From Anaerolineaceae bacterium (GTDB lineage: Bacteria; Chloroflexota; Anaerolineae; JAAYZQ01), in the NCBI GenBank assembly GCA_012514775.1, contig JAAYZQ010000115.1, forward strand, positions 1 through 14,853: a DNA stretch of 14,853 nt, read 5' to 3'. The notes beneath the pieces were generated by a model. It saw only the letters and a list, made by a program, of their open reading frames with translations. It was not told where the DNA came from and made no database searches. Shown here piece by piece: positions 1 to 7,594 of this stretch. Each line of letters starts with the position of its first letter. Position 1 is the stretch's first letter. Both the position numbers and the translations under genes were made by a program.

Positions 1-80
1 CCGCAGATGGGGCACGGCTCGTCCCCCGGGCGCTGCCCTTCGGGGCCGGTGGGCGCGTCAGTGCTCGATATAGTCGGCAT
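1..80 (-). CDS. DnaC-like helicase loader, N-terminal fragment (partial, cut by window edge)
   Basis: An ATG at 80 opens a frame that stays open to the window edge. It reads M-P-T-I-S-S-T-D and reaches a C-P-I-C-G knuckle by about residue 23. The start is preceded by GAGGG at good spacing. The frame overlaps the end of the DnaD gene by 23 bases, which suggests translational coupling. A Cys-x-x-Cys zinc knuckle at the N-terminus, just downstream of a DnaD-domain gene and a replicative helicase gene, fits the DnaC/DnaI-type AAA+ helicase loaders, which carry an N-terminal zinc-binding region before the ATPase. Only 26 codons are visible, so the ATPase part is inferred from context. Any other small zinc-ribbon protein is possible. 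Confidence 0.55.
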   Translation of the reverse strand, partial: MPTISSTDAPTGPEGQRPGDEPCPIC

Positions 81-750
81 ATTTTCCCTCGATGAAGCGG
101 CGAGGATCGTCTTTGCGACCTGGCCGAGCTGTTTCATCGCCCTTTCCCTCCGTCGCCCAGCGCTCGAGAATGCGCTGGATGTAGCGCCAGCTTCGCTTGT
201 TCAACTCAACGGCCTCGCGAAAGGCGTCCTCGATCCAGGCGGCCGGGTAACTGTCTTCCGCTTCCTTCAGCTCGTCGGCCAGGAGGGGTGTCAGCGGCCC
301 GATGTTCTGCTCATAGAGCACATAGATGTTCGGCCGCTGCACCTGCATCTCCACCGCCTCGCCGGGCGGCGCCGGCGACCACTTGCCGGCCAGCATGTCT
401 TCCACGGCCTTGCGACCCCGCTCGCTGTTGACGAAATACCAGTCCTGGTGCGAGGTAAAGGCGCGCAGCAGCGTGCCGCGGGCCACGGCCCGTTCCAGGG
501 CATCGGCCAGCGCCTCCTCGGGCGGCCGGCCGGTGGCCGCCAGGCCGGCCAGGAGCCGGCTGTCGGCGGCCAGTTCGTCGCCGGCGACGTAGGGACGCTC
601 GCCCTTTTGCCGGGCCAGCAGCCAGAAGATGTGCAGCGTCACCTTCAGCTCGCCCAGGTGGTCGACGTCGGGCATCACCTCGGCGAAAAACAGGTCGGGC
701 ACCGGCGTGTAGGGCTGTTTGCCCGCCGGAAATCCGGCAAAGCCTTTCAT
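58..750 (-). CDS. DnaD-domain replication initiation / primosome protein
   Basis: This is a 230-residue protein. The C-terminal half has the DnaD/DnaB_2 domain signature: Y-E-Q-N-I-G-P-L-T-P at about 148-157, then a helical run ending in S-W-R-Y-I-Q-R-I-L-E-R-W. The N-terminal 110 residues look like the winged-helix part usual in DnaD-like proteins. In Firmicutes, DnaD-family proteins bind DNA and help DnaI or DnaC load the replicative helicase; that role is inferred here from the domain and from dnaB upstream. The start ATG at 750 overlaps the stop of the membrane-protein gene as ATGA, with GAAGGA just before it. The same frame continues open far upstream, but that stretch is antisense-like low-complexity sequence over the membrane-protein gene and is not part of this protein. 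Confidence 0.85.
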   Translation of the reverse strand: MKGFAGFPAGKQPYTPVPDLFFAEVMPDVDHLGELKVTLHIFWLLARQKGERPYVAGDELAADSRLLAGLAATGRPPEEALADALERAVARGTLLRAFTSHQDWYFVNSERGRKAVEDMLAGKWSPAPPGEAVEMQVQRPNIYVLYEQNIGPLTPLLADELKEAEDSYPAAWIEDAFREAVELNKRSWRYIQRILERWATEGKGDETARPGRKDDPRRFIEGKYADYIEH

Positions 751-2249
751 TGGTCCTTCACTCCCGTCAGGCGCACCATGCCGGGCAACTCGGGCACGGG
801 CTCGCTCGCGTACCGTTGGTGATAGGCGGCTCCATCGTCCCAGGCATACACCGGGCGCCGGCCCAGCCAGGCATCGATCTCGCCCGGCGGGATCCAGCGC
901 GCCGCATACCACTCCCTCTCGCCCCAGGCCTCGTAGAGGATGGCCTCCAGGTCGTCGTAGCGCGTCTCCGAATCGACGAGAACAAAATCCGGGCCGGCCG
1001 TGTCGGCAAAGCGCTCGGCCACGAGCCCGTAATAGATGTTGCCGCTCTCGTCCACCAGGTTCCAGTTCTGCCACAGCGGGTAGAGCGGCATGGCCAGGAA
1101 CACGACCGCCAGGCCGATGGACGCTGCCACGGCCAGCCCGCGCGGCCAGCCCCGCACCAGGTCCAGCAGCGCCCCCATGGCACAGCCGGCAAACACCGCA
1201 AAGACCAGGTAGGCGGGGATAAGATAGATACGAAAGGTGACCCCACCATAGTTCATGCCAAAGACGGCGATGCCCAGCATCGCCAGCGCCAGGAAGGCAA
1301 AGGGCTCGGTGCCCCGCAGCGTGCCCCGCCTCTCCTCGCCGGGGAGCGCCGCCTGCTTGCTGCTGCGCAGCAGCTCCCAGGCGCCAACCCAGCCCAGGAT
1401 ATAGCCCCAGCGGTAGAACTGCTTTTCCAGCAACTCCAGAAAGATGCGCACCCGGTCCACCTGGTCGCCCAGCCCGAAGCCAAAGAACTGGCCGGGGAAA
1501 CGGTTCCTGGTCATCCAGTACAGCCATCCTCCCCAGGAAAAGGGGCCCAGCTCGTTCAGGAGCGGCTCCTGGTGGGCGCGGAGGATGACGTACAGGTACT
1601 GGAGCGCCCCCAGGAGCATCAAGCCTCCAAGGGCCAACAGCCTCCCCGGCCTGAAGGTGGCGCGGGGCTCGGTGGCGATCACCAGGTAGAGCACCGCCGG
1701 CACCAGCGTCACCACGGTCATGTGGTTGCCAAAGCTCAGGGCATAGAGCCCGATGCCCAGGTAGAGCAAGGCCGGCCTGCGGCTGCGATGCCAGGCCAGC
1801 AGGACGAGCAGCACGGCGCCGATGAGAAAGGCATTGAGGCTGTACACCTCGGCCACGACGGCCTGTCCCCAGAAGGCCCGGGAAAAGGCAAAGGCCAGCG
1901 CCGCCGCCACCGCCCCCACCCGGCTGCCCGAGAGCAGCACCACCAGCAGATAGACCGTGATGACGGCCAGGGCGGCGAACAGGGCCGACATGAGATTGAT
2001 GCGGAAGGCCAGGCTGCCCACAGGCAGTTCGCCAAAGAGCCGGCTGATGGCGATGTAGAGCGGGTAGCCAAAGCGGTGGGGAATGCCCCACACCCGGGCC
2101 ACGTATTGGAAGCGGGCGATGTCGCCCCAGCCGGTGCCCGGCAGCATCGTCTGGTAATAGACCGCCAGGGCGGCTCCCCCGACCAGCAGGGGCAGCAGCC
2201 AGTCGCGCAAGCGACGCAAACGCGGGTGCTCAGCTTCGAGTGCATTCAT
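747..2249 (-). CDS. DUF2723 polytopic membrane protein (GT-C / O-mannosyltransferase-like)
   Basis: This 500-residue protein has about ten hydrophobic segments between residues 18 and 400 and a soluble C-terminal tail of about 90 residues rich in D, E and W. The first extracytoplasmic loop carries G-W-G-D at 40-43 and G-I-P-H-R-F-G-Y-P-L-Y at 55-65. This matches the DUF2723 family, a GT-C fold group related to protein O-mannosyltransferases that use lipid-linked sugar donors; the loop acid (D43) would be the candidate catalytic residue. Donor and acceptor cannot be told from sequence. The gene sits 23 bases after dnaB and overlaps the DnaD gene by ATGA, so it is transcribed with replication genes although its likely job is at the cell envelope. 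Its own ribosome binding site is weak, which fits coupling to dnaB. Confidence 0.8.
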   Translation of the reverse strand: MNALEAEHPRLRRLRDWLLPLLVGGAALAVYYQTMLPGTGWGDIARFQYVARVWGIPHRFGYPLYIAISRLFGELPVGSLAFRINLMSALFAALAVITVYLLVVLLSGSRVGAVAAALAFAFSRAFWGQAVVAEVYSLNAFLIGAVLLVLLAWHRSRRPALLYLGIGLYALSFGNHMTVVTLVPAVLYLVIATEPRATFRPGRLLALGGLMLLGALQYLYVILRAHQEPLLNELGPFSWGGWLYWMTRNRFPGQFFGFGLGDQVDRVRIFLELLEKQFYRWGYILGWVGAWELLRSSKQAALPGEERRGTLRGTEPFAFLALAMLGIAVFGMNYGGVTFRIYLIPAYLVFAVFAGCAMGALLDLVRGWPRGLAVAASIGLAVVFLAMPLYPLWQNWNLVDESGNIYYGLVAERFADTAGPDFVLVDSETRYDDLEAILYEAWGEREWYAARWIPPGEIDAWLGRRPVYAWDDGAAYHQRYASEPVPELPGMVRLTGVKDQ

Positions 2250-2272
2250 GGGATCTGACCGCCTGCCGCCGG

Positions 2273-3628
2273 TTAATAGATGTCGACCACTTCGGTGCGC
2301 ACCTCGGCCTGCAGGAACTGGGCCAGCTCCTTCTTGAAATAGAGGGCCACGGTGCCCGTCGGGCCATTGCGATGCTTGGCAACCATGATGTCGGCGATGT
2401 TCCGCCGCTCGGTATTCTCGTTGTAAAGTTCGTCGCGGTAGATGAATATCACCACATCCGCGTCTTGTTCGAGTGCTCCGCTTTCTCTCAAGTCTGACAG
2501 GATGGGGCGCTTGTCGGTGCGGGCCTCGACGCCGCGGGAGAGCTGCGACAGGGCCAGCACCGGCACGTTCAGCTCCCGGGCCAGGGCCTTCAGGGACCGG
2601 GAGATGGACGAGATCTCTTGCACGCGGTTTTCGGAGCGGCTCTCACCGCGCATGAGCTGCAAGTAGTCGACCACGATGAGGTCGACGCCCACCTCGGCGT
2701 GTAGCCGCCGGGCCTTGGTCCGCAGCTCCAGGGCCGAGATGCCTGGCGTATCGTCGATGTAGAACAGCGTCTCCGACAGGTCGCCGGCAGCCTTCATGAA
2801 GCGGCTCCACTCGTCTTCTTCGATCTCGCCGCGGCGCAACCGCTGCGAGTTGATGCCCGTCTCGGCCGAAATGAGCCGCTGCACCACCTGCTCGGCCGAC
2901 ATCTCCAGGGCGAAAAAGGCGACCCGCTGCCTGAACTTTTTCGAGGCGTTGTGGGCAACACCCAACGCCAGCGACGACTTGCCCACGCTGGGCCGGGCTG
3001 CCAGGATGATCAGGTCCGAACGCTGCATGCCCCCCAGGAGCTTGTCGATGTCGCCAAAGCCCGTGGGGATGCCGATCATCTGCCCCTGGTGCTGCGTCAG
3101 GTACTCGATGCGGTCATAGTACTCGCTCAGGATCTGCTTGATGGGCACCAGGTCGCGGGAGAGCCGCCGCTCGGAGACGCCGAACAACACCTGCTCGGCG
3201 CGGTCGACCACTTCGTCCACGTCCTCGGCCTCCTGGTAGGCCAGGACCGCAATCTGGCTCGCCGCCTCGATGAGGCGCCGGCGCGTCGCGGTGCGCTCGA
3301 CGATGCGCGCATAATGCTCGGCGTGGATAGAGGTGGGGACGGCATTGATGAGCGACATGATGAACGCCGGTCCCCCCACCTGGTCGAGCTGCTCGCGGCG
3401 CTCCAGCTCGTCGCAGACGGTCAAGAAGTCGATGGGCTCGCGTCGCTCGTGGAGGGTGAGGGCCGTGTCATAGATCCAGCCGTGCTTCTCGCGGTAAAAG
3501 TCGGACGGCTGGAGGATCGTTGCCACCCGGATGACGGCGTCGGGATCGATGAGGATCGAGCCCAGGACCGCCTCTTCTGCTTCTGCATTCTGCGGGGGAA
3601 GTCGCTCGATTCGGCCGCTTTCGCTCAC
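2273..3628 (-). CDS. dnaB: replicative DNA helicase DnaB
   Basis: This 451-residue protein is of normal DnaB length. It unwinds DNA ahead of the replication fork as a hexamer. The N-terminal helical domain starts with the typical [15 protein letters not shown] at about 10-24. A linker follows, then a RecA-like motor domain with Walker [10 protein letters not shown] (211-219), F-A-L-E-M (239-243), Walker [11 protein letters not shown] (317-326) and D-L-R-E-S-G (379-384). Walker A begins with Ala where Gly is usual, and its Met is Val. No intein is present. The start is GTG at 3628, six bases after AAGGAAGG. An ATG five bases further upstream meets a stop after two codons and is excluded. The next genes, DUF2723, DnaD and a DnaC-like loader, follow closely on the same strand. 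Confidence 0.97.
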   Translation of the reverse strand: MSESGRIERLPPQNAEAEEAVLGSILIDPDAVIRVATILQPSDFYREKHGWIYDTALTLHERREPIDFLTVCDELERREQLDQVGGPAFIMSLINAVPTSIHAEHYARIVERTATRRRLIEAASQIAVLAYQEAEDVDEVVDRAEQVLFGVSERRLSRDLVPIKQILSEYYDRIEYLTQHQGQMIGIPTGFGDIDKLLGGMQRSDLIILAARPSVGKSSLALGVAHNASKKFRQRVAFFALEMSAEQVVQRLISAETGINSQRLRRGEIEEDEWSRFMKAAGDLSETLFYIDDTPGISALELRTKARRLHAEVGVDLIVVDYLQLMRGESRSENRVQEISSISRSLKALARELNVPVLALSQLSRGVEARTDKRPILSDLRESGALEQDADVVIFIYRDELYNENTERRNIADIMVAKHRNGPTGTVALYFKKELAQFLQAEVRTEVVDIY

Positions 3629-3661
3629 GCCATGCCTTCCTTGCCAGGGTTTGGATAAAGC

Positions 3662-3697
3662 GGGCTCCTGCCGGCAAACCTTGTCTAGCAGGAGCCC
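3662..3697 (-). repeat. Inverted repeat in the dnaB leader
   Basis: A perfect 10-bp stem, GGGCTCCTGC with GCAGGAGCCC, encloses a 16-base loop. It sits in the 137-base spacer between the BFN gene and dnaB, about 35 bases ahead of the dnaB start. Read on the minus strand it is followed by GCTTTATCC rather than a run of T, so it is not a classical intrinsic terminator. It could be an attenuator, an RNA stability element or a protein-binding site that sets dnaB output relative to the BFN gene. No clear promoter hexamers were found in this spacer, so dnaB may depend on read-through. Confidence 0.55.
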
Positions 3698-3765
3698 TGG
3701 ATCACACCTCGATCGTTGGGCGCCGGCCCCTCACAGAAGGGCTGGCGGTCCGCACATGCAGAACG

Positions 3766-4266
3766 TCAGTCCCCAAGATCCTCCAGGTCCAGCCCCTCGA
3801 TAAAGTCCTTGTAGGGCGCCAATTGCTCCTCTTCCTCGGGGCTCACCTGCTCCATGTCGATCTCTTCTTCGGGCACAACACCCGCCCGCTCCATAACAGA
3901 CTCGCTGACAAAGATGGGGGCCTGGACGCGCACGGCCAGGGCGATGGCGTCGCTCGGCCGCGAATCAAGCTCGATGCGCTCTCCGTCCCTATCCATGACC
4001 ACCCGCGCGTAGAACGTATCGTCGTGCAGATCGTTGACCAGAATGTGAGAAACGTGGGCCCCAAGCTTGCGGATGCCCTGTTCCAGCAGGTCGTGGGTCA
4101 GTGGCCGGGCAATCTCTACGCCCTGAAGCTTGATGGTGATTGCGTCAGCTTCGTAGGGCCCGATCCAGATGGCCAGATAACGATCCATGCCCTCTTCTTT
4201 TAAAACCACCACGCGATGTTGTGAAAGCAAGCTGGCCCGCACACTATCGATACTGACCTTGATCAT
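3766..4266 (-). CDS. bifunctional nuclease family protein (BFN / DUF151)
   Basis: This 166-residue protein belongs to the BFN domain family. Recognisable blocks are the opening [22 protein letters not shown] at 30-42, the middle H-D-L-L-E and [11 protein letters not shown] at 103-113. A strongly acidic tail of about 35 residues ends the protein. Plant and archaeal members have been reported to have RNase and DNase activity; the bacterial role is poorly known, and calling it a nuclease rests on the family name. The start ATG at 4266 has GGAGAGGAG six bases ahead. It is the first gene after a good promoter and lies co-directionally upstream of dnaB, with which it may be co-transcribed. Confidence 0.9.
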   Translation of the reverse strand: MIKVSIDSVRASLLSQHRVVVLKEEGMDRYLAIWIGPYEADAITIKLQGVEIARPLTHDLLEQGIRKLGAHVSHILVNDLHDDTFYARVVMDRDGERIELDSRPSDAIALAVRVQAPIFVSESVMERAGVVPEEEIDMEQVSPEEEEQLAPYKDFIEGLDLEDLGD

Positions 4267-4318
4267 GATCTACTCCTCTCCAAGCACCTGGGGGTGCCAA
4301 GATTCTCGCTTCTCGTCT

Positions 4319-4327
4319 ATTATACCA
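4319..4327 (-). promoter_or_regulatory. Extended -10 promoter for the BFN-dnaB cluster
   Basis: On the minus strand TATAAT (4319-4324) is preceded by TGG, giving the TGn extended -10 form. The spacing to the BFN start codon leaves a leader of about 45 bases. No good -35 is present; TTACCT at 4344-4349 is 19 bases away and weak. An extended -10 can work without a strong -35. This is the best promoter candidate for the leftward replication cluster. Confidence 0.65.
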
Positions 4328-4489
4328 CAGCCGGCTCCGGTCCAGGTAATGCCAGAGCCCGCAGAGTGGGCTTGATCTGATTGTACCTTAAGACTGTGCA
4401 AAATGCAAGCGTTCCGCCCCCGCCATTTCCCAAACCAAACCCAACCCCAATTCCAACCGGATGCGCCGGACAGGAGAGGGCGGATGTTC

Positions 4490-4495
4490 TATAAT
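4490..4495 (+). promoter_or_regulatory. -10 element for the aldo/keto reductase gene
   Basis: A perfect TATAAT lies 63 bases upstream of the reductase start codon, predicting a transcript start near 4502. No convincing -35 is visible; the best is GGACAG at 4468-4473, 16 bases away. The 292-base region between the divergent BFN and reductase genes (4267-4558) holds this box, the BFN promoter and a short inverted repeat (AGCCC 4356-4360 with GGGCT 4368-4372). I see nothing else in it. Confidence 0.6.
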
Positions 4496-4558
4496 ACAAA
4501 TAGTGTTCCCCAACTGAGAGCTACAGCGCGCCGGCAGGAGAAAGGACGGACGCGAGAA

Positions 4559-5461
4559 ATGGAACAACGAGAACTGGGCAAAACCGGCCTGATCGTCAGC
4601 CGCCTGGGCCTGGGTCTTGCGGAGATGGGCGAACTGCCCCTGTCGCAGGAGCAGACCGCCGCCCTCCTTCTGACCACCGCCCTGGACAACGGCATCAACT
4701 TCCTGGACGCCGCTGCCTGCTATGGCACCAGCGAGGAACTCATCGGCCGCACCATCGCCGGCCGGCGCCACGAGTTCGTCCTGTCTACCAAGGCCGGGCA
4801 CGTGGCCGGCGACTATGTCGGGCAGGACTGGACGGGCAAGACTGTGGGCGACAGCATCGAACGCAGCCTGGTCCGAATGCGCACCGACTACCTCGACGCG
4901 GTGCACCTGCACTCCTGCAGCGTCGAGATCCTGGAGCGGGGCGAGGTCATCCGGGCTCTGCAGGATGCCAGGCAGGCGGGCAAGACCCGCTACATCGGCT
5001 ACAGCGGCGACAACGAGGCTGCCCTTTGGGCGGTGGAGAGCGGCCTGTTCGATACCCTTCAGACCAGCTTTAACCTGGTCGACCAGAGGGCGCACCTCAG
5101 GCTGTTCCCCACGGCCCGGGAGCGGCGCATGGGCATCATTGCCAAGCGCCCCATCGCCAACACCGCCTGGGGCGCCACGCACTCGCCCAGCTATTATGCC
5201 GCCGAGTACTTTCGACGCGCGCAGCGAATGCTGGAGGAGGGCCCCGTCTCCTCTGCACCCGACGATCCCCTGGTGCTGGCCCTGGGATTTGTGCTGGCCC
5301 ACCAGTCCGTCGACACGGCCATCGTCGGCAGCAGCAACCCGGAGCACGTCCGGCAGAACATTCGCTGGGTGCGCGAAGAGCTACCCATCTCCCGGAAAGC
5401 GGTGGAAGAGCTGCACCGCCGCTTCCAGGAGATGGACTCTGGCTGGACGCAGGAAAACTAG
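4559..5461 (+). CDS. aldo/keto reductase
   Basis: This 300-residue NAD(P)H-dependent oxidoreductase is of the usual length for the aldo/keto reductase family, a TIM barrel. The opening R-E-L-G-K-T-G-L-I-V-S-R-L-G-L-G is typical. The catalytic tetrad is present: D50 and Y55 in F-L-D-A-A-A-C-Y-G, K78 in S-T-K-A-G, and H118 in H-L-H-S. The cofactor region includes I-V-G-S-S-N-P-E-H-V-R-Q-N near residue 260. The substrate is not predictable. I chose the ATG at 4559 because the family homology starts there. The frame is open from an ATG at 4403, but that lies upstream of the TATAAT box and encodes proline- and glutamine-rich nonsense. AAAGGA precedes the start at a rather long 12 bases. The gene is monocistronic and converges on the thiB gene. 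Confidence 0.93.
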   Translation: MEQRELGKTGLIVSRLGLGLAEMGELPLSQEQTAALLLTTALDNGINFLDAAACYGTSEELIGRTIAGRRHEFVLSTKAGHVAGDYVGQDWTGKTVGDSIERSLVRMRTDYLDAVHLHSCSVEILERGEVIRALQDARQAGKTRYIGYSGDNEAALWAVESGLFDTLQTSFNLVDQRAHLRLFPTARERRMGIIAKRPIANTAWGATHSPSYYAAEYFRRAQRMLEEGPVSSAPDDPLVLALGFVLAHQSVDTAIVGSSNPEHVRQNIRWVREELPISRKAVEELHRRFQEMDSGWTQEN

Positions 5462-5490
5462 CCGGCCGTCGCAAGCTCGCCGGCAGTACC

Positions 5491-5517
5491 CCGGGCGCAC
5501 CAGAACTCTGCGCCCGG
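5491..5517. repeat. Inverted repeat between convergent genes
   Basis: A perfect 9-bp stem, CCGGGCGCA with TGCGCCCGG, has a nine-base loop and lies in the 159-base gap between the reductase and thiB stops. No T-run follows on either strand, so termination by this element alone is doubtful. A second inverted pair, GCCGGC at 5461-5466 and 5479-5484, lies next to it. Confidence 0.5.
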
Positions 5518-5562
5518 CAAGAACCTGGCACTGCGTCAAGCGTGACTTGATGGGTTCGTAGT

Positions 5563-5582
5563 AGCGGATTCAGCCGCTTTTT
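5563..5582 (+). terminator. Putative intrinsic terminator of the aldo/keto reductase gene
   Basis: The stem AGCGG with CCGCT and a six-base loop is followed directly by TTTT, about 100 bases after the reductase stop. The stem is short, so the terminator would be weak. It works only in the rightward direction; no T-run follows on the minus strand, and thiB has no obvious terminator of its own here. Confidence 0.5.
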
Positions 5583-5620
5583 CACCTGCGGCGACCCCTC
5601 AATTCACGGTTGACAGACCA

Positions 5621-6754
5621 CTACCGCAGCACGGTCTGGGTCCAGGCCTGGATCCAGGCTTCGCGGTTCTCCTCGATGGCCTCCGCGTCCAGGCTGGCCG
5701 GGTTTTCCGGCACCAGGGCAAACTGACGAAAGACCTCGGGCAGCTCGGCCCCGGTGTTGGCGGGAAAGACAAACATCTTGAGCGGAATGTCCTCCTGGTA
5801 GGCCTCACCCAGCATAAAGTCGATCCACTCCTCGGCCAGCTCCCGCTGCTCGGTGCCCTGCAGAATGCCGACGAACTCGACCTGGCGGAAGCAACTGCCG
5901 TCGCCGACGACAACGCCCGTCGGCGCTTCTTCGAAGGTTCCCTCGGCGAAATAGACCTCCACCGGCGGGCTGCTGGCATAGCTAACCACGATGGGCCGGT
6001 CGCCGTCGGAGGCATAGGTAAAGCTGCCATAGTAGGCGTCTTCCCAGCCGGGGGTAACCAACACGCCGTTGGCCCGCAGCTCGCCCCAGAAGTCCAGGTA
6101 GGTATAGTCGCCCGTCTCGCCAAAGTGGTCAATCGTCGCCAGGAGAAAGGCCAGGCCGGGCGAGGAGGAGGCCGGGTTCTCGACGACGAGCAGGTTCTCG
6201 TACTCGGGCAGCACCAGCTCCTCCAGGTTCTCGGGCGGCGCCAGGTTTTGTTCCTCGAACCAGGCCTTGTCATAGTTCAGGCACACGTCGCCATAGTCCA
6301 CGGGCAGCATGCGGGACGAGGGATCCAGCTCGAGGTCGTCGTCGATCTGGGCCAGCAGGGGTGATTCGTAGGGCTCCAGGATGTCACCCTCGAGGGCCCG
6401 GCTCAGGAAGGTACTGGCCACGCCATAGATGACGTCGGCCAGGGGGTTGCCCTTGCTCAACAGGGCCTGGTTCAGCATCAGGCCGGCATCACCCGACCGC
6501 AAAAAGTGCACCTGGCAGTTGCAGGCTTCCTGGAAGGCGGCCACCACCTCGTCGCTGACGTCAAAGCTGTCGTGGGTCATGACCGTCAGGGTGCGCGCAC
6601 CCTCCTCGCTCTCGACCGTTGGCTCGGCCCCTTCGGCCGTCGCGCCCGGCGGGGAGGCCGCCGACTCTGCCGCGGGCGTGGCGGTGCCTTCCGGCCCACA
6701 GCCGGCCAGCAGCCCAAGCACCATCAACAACACAAACCAGACTTTTGTCTTCAC
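5621..6754 (-). CDS. thiB: thiamine ABC transporter substrate-binding lipoprotein ThiB
   Basis: A 377-residue periplasmic-type binding protein for thiamine or its phosphates. The signal peptide is K-T-K-V-W then a hydrophobic core ending in the lipobox L-L-A-G-C (Cys19), so it should be lipid-anchored outside the cytoplasmic membrane. A Thr/Ala/Glu-rich linker (20-55) leads into the mature fold beginning L-T-V-M-T-H-D-S-F-D. ThiB-family blocks follow: Y-G-D-V-C-L-N-Y-D (about 153), G-W-E-D-A-Y-Y-G-S-F-T and I-V-V-S-Y-A-S-S-P-P. The GTG at 6754 is chosen because GGAAAGG lies nine bases ahead; the in-frame ATG at 6763 abuts that sequence directly. It lies 72 bases after the thiamine pyrophosphokinase gene behind the same riboswitch. 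No ThiP or ThiQ gene follows. Confidence 0.9.
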   Translation of the reverse strand: MKTKVWFVLLMVLGLLAGCGPEGTATPAAESAASPPGATAEGAEPTVESEEGARTLTVMTHDSFDVSDEVVAAFQEACNCQVHFLRSGDAGLMLNQALLSKGNPLADVIYGVASTFLSRALEGDILEPYESPLLAQIDDDLELDPSSRMLPVDYGDVCLNYDKAWFEEQNLAPPENLEELVLPEYENLLVVENPASSSPGLAFLLATIDHFGETGDYTYLDFWGELRANGVLVTPGWEDAYYGSFTYASDGDRPIVVSYASSPPVEVYFAEGTFEEAPTGVVVGDGSCFRQVEFVGILQGTEQRELAEEWIDFMLGEAYQEDIPLKMFVFPANTGAELPEVFRQFALVPENPASLDAEAIEENREAWIQAWTQTVLR

Positions 6755-6826
6755 TTGGCACATCCTTTCCGTCTCACCGTCGACAGCGGGCGTGAATGCC
6801 CAAACTGCTCATCAGAACCAGCACGG

Positions 6827-7480
6827 CTATTCATCCTCCGTCGTCCCATGAACTACCCACAGGTAGCCCTCTTCCAGCTCGACCCGCGCCTCGGTGCCGC
6901 TCATCTCGTTGCTCACTCCGCGGCTCTGGCCAAAACGGAGGGTGTCGCGGGCCAGGGGCCAGGCCAGGCCAGCCGTCGTCACGCCGCGGGCGTCGCCCCC
7001 CAGGGGGAGCAGGGAGATCAAGTCGCCCGGGCTGCCGGCGAGGGTCACCGCCTCACCGCTCCGCAGGAGCATCGCCTCCTGGCCCCCGTGGACGATGAGG
7101 ACGCGGCGGCCCCGCAGGGAGGGCATGGCCAACAGGAGCACGTTGGACAGCATGTGATCGAGCCGGCTGCCCCCCAGGGCGCCCAAGACCACGATCTCGT
7201 CGACGTCGTGTTGGGCGGCGTAGGCCAGGGCCAGCTCCAGGTCGGTCTCGTCCTTGGCCCGCGGATGTTGGACGATGCGCGCCCGCTGTGCCGCCGGCAG
7301 GTCCCGCTGGGGGCCGGTGAACGAGTCCATGTCGCCCACGATGACGTCGGGTGCCAGCCCCCGGGCCAGGGCGTGCGCCGCACCGCCGTCGGCGCCGATG
7401 ATCAAATCCTCTGCTTGTACCCAGCGGGCCCAGTCCCGGTCGCCGGGCGCTTCTCCACTGGCAACGATGATGGCTCGCAC
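6827..7480 (-). CDS. thiN: thiamine pyrophosphokinase (thiamine diphosphokinase)
   Basis: This 217-residue cytosolic enzyme transfers pyrophosphate from ATP to thiamine, making the cofactor TPP. Family motifs occur in order: G-A-D-G-G (29-33), P-D-V-I-V-G-D-M-D-S (44-53), K-D-E-T-D (76-80) and G-A-L-G-G-S-R-L-D-H (100-109), which hold the metal- and nucleotide-binding aspartates. The C-terminal half fits the beta-barrel thiamine-binding part. I chose GTG at 7480: GGAGGGAGA stands just ahead and homology begins there. The frame is also open from an ATG at 7555, but those 25 extra codons lie in the leader and overlap a hairpin. The gene follows a TPP riboswitch and terminator, so its expression should fall when TPP is plentiful. 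Together with ThiB it forms a thiamine salvage unit. The symbol thiN follows bacterial usage; it is not thiL. Confidence 0.92.
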   Translation of the reverse strand: MRAIIVASGEAPGDRDWARWVQAEDLIIGADGGAAHALARGLAPDVIVGDMDSFTGPQRDLPAAQRARIVQHPRAKDETDLELALAYAAQHDVDEIVVLGALGGSRLDHMLSNVLLLAMPSLRGRRVLIVHGGQEAMLLRSGEAVTLAGSPGDLISLLPLGGDARGVTTAGLAWPLARDTLRFGQSRGVSNEMSGTEARVELEEGYLWVVHGTTEDE

Positions 7481-7503
7481 ATCTCCCTCCAGGTTTGCGG
7501 GTG

Positions 7504-7525
7504 GGGAAGGCTCACAGGCCTTCCC
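7504..7525 (-). repeat. Hairpin just upstream of the thiN ribosome binding site
   Basis: An 8-bp perfect stem, GGGAAGGC with GCCTTCCC, has a six-base loop. It lies in the leader between the riboswitch terminator and the thiN start, about 14 bases before the GGAGGGAGA. It does not cover the ribosome binding site. It could influence RNA stability or processing; no function can be shown from sequence. Confidence 0.5.
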
Positions 7526-7556
7526 TTCATGAAGGCACAAAACGGTGAACCACATG

Positions 7557-7578
7557 GGTCAGGCCGGCCGGCCTGACC
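7557..7578. repeat. Perfect 22-bp palindrome in the thiN leader
   Basis: The half GGTCAGGCCGG is followed without spacer by its exact complement CCGGCCTGACC. It sits between the riboswitch terminator and the thiN gene. A loopless palindrome is a more natural site for a dimeric DNA-binding protein than an RNA hairpin. Next to it, CGGTGAACC at 7543-7551 copies part of the terminator stem (7605-7613). Confidence 0.6.
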
Positions 7579-7594
7579 AGCGCTGTAATGCATC

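Noticed and set aside
751..2091. A minus-strand frame continuing upstream of the DnaD gene as a 677-residue fusion protein
   Set aside because: The upstream part lies inside the DUF2723 gene in another frame and is Gly/Ala/Arg low-complexity. The ATGA overlap and homology place the DnaD start at 750.
750..2258. A 502-residue plus-strand frame opposite the DUF2723 gene
   Set aside because: Gln/Gly/His-rich shadow frame typical of high-GC coding DNA; no domain, and the opposite strand has a clear membrane protein.
3662..3697. Intrinsic terminator between the BFN gene and dnaB
   Set aside because: The stem is strong, but GCTTTATCC follows on the minus strand instead of a T-run.
4403..4558. An earlier ATG start for the aldo/keto reductase
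   Set aside because: The extra 52 codons span the TATAAT box and have no family similarity; the family begins at M-E-Q-R-E-L-G-K-T-G.
7481..7555. An ATG start at 7555 for thiamine pyrophosphokinase
   Set aside because: The added residues lie over a leader hairpin, and the GTG at 7480 has an excellent GGAGGGAGA site at the point where homology begins.
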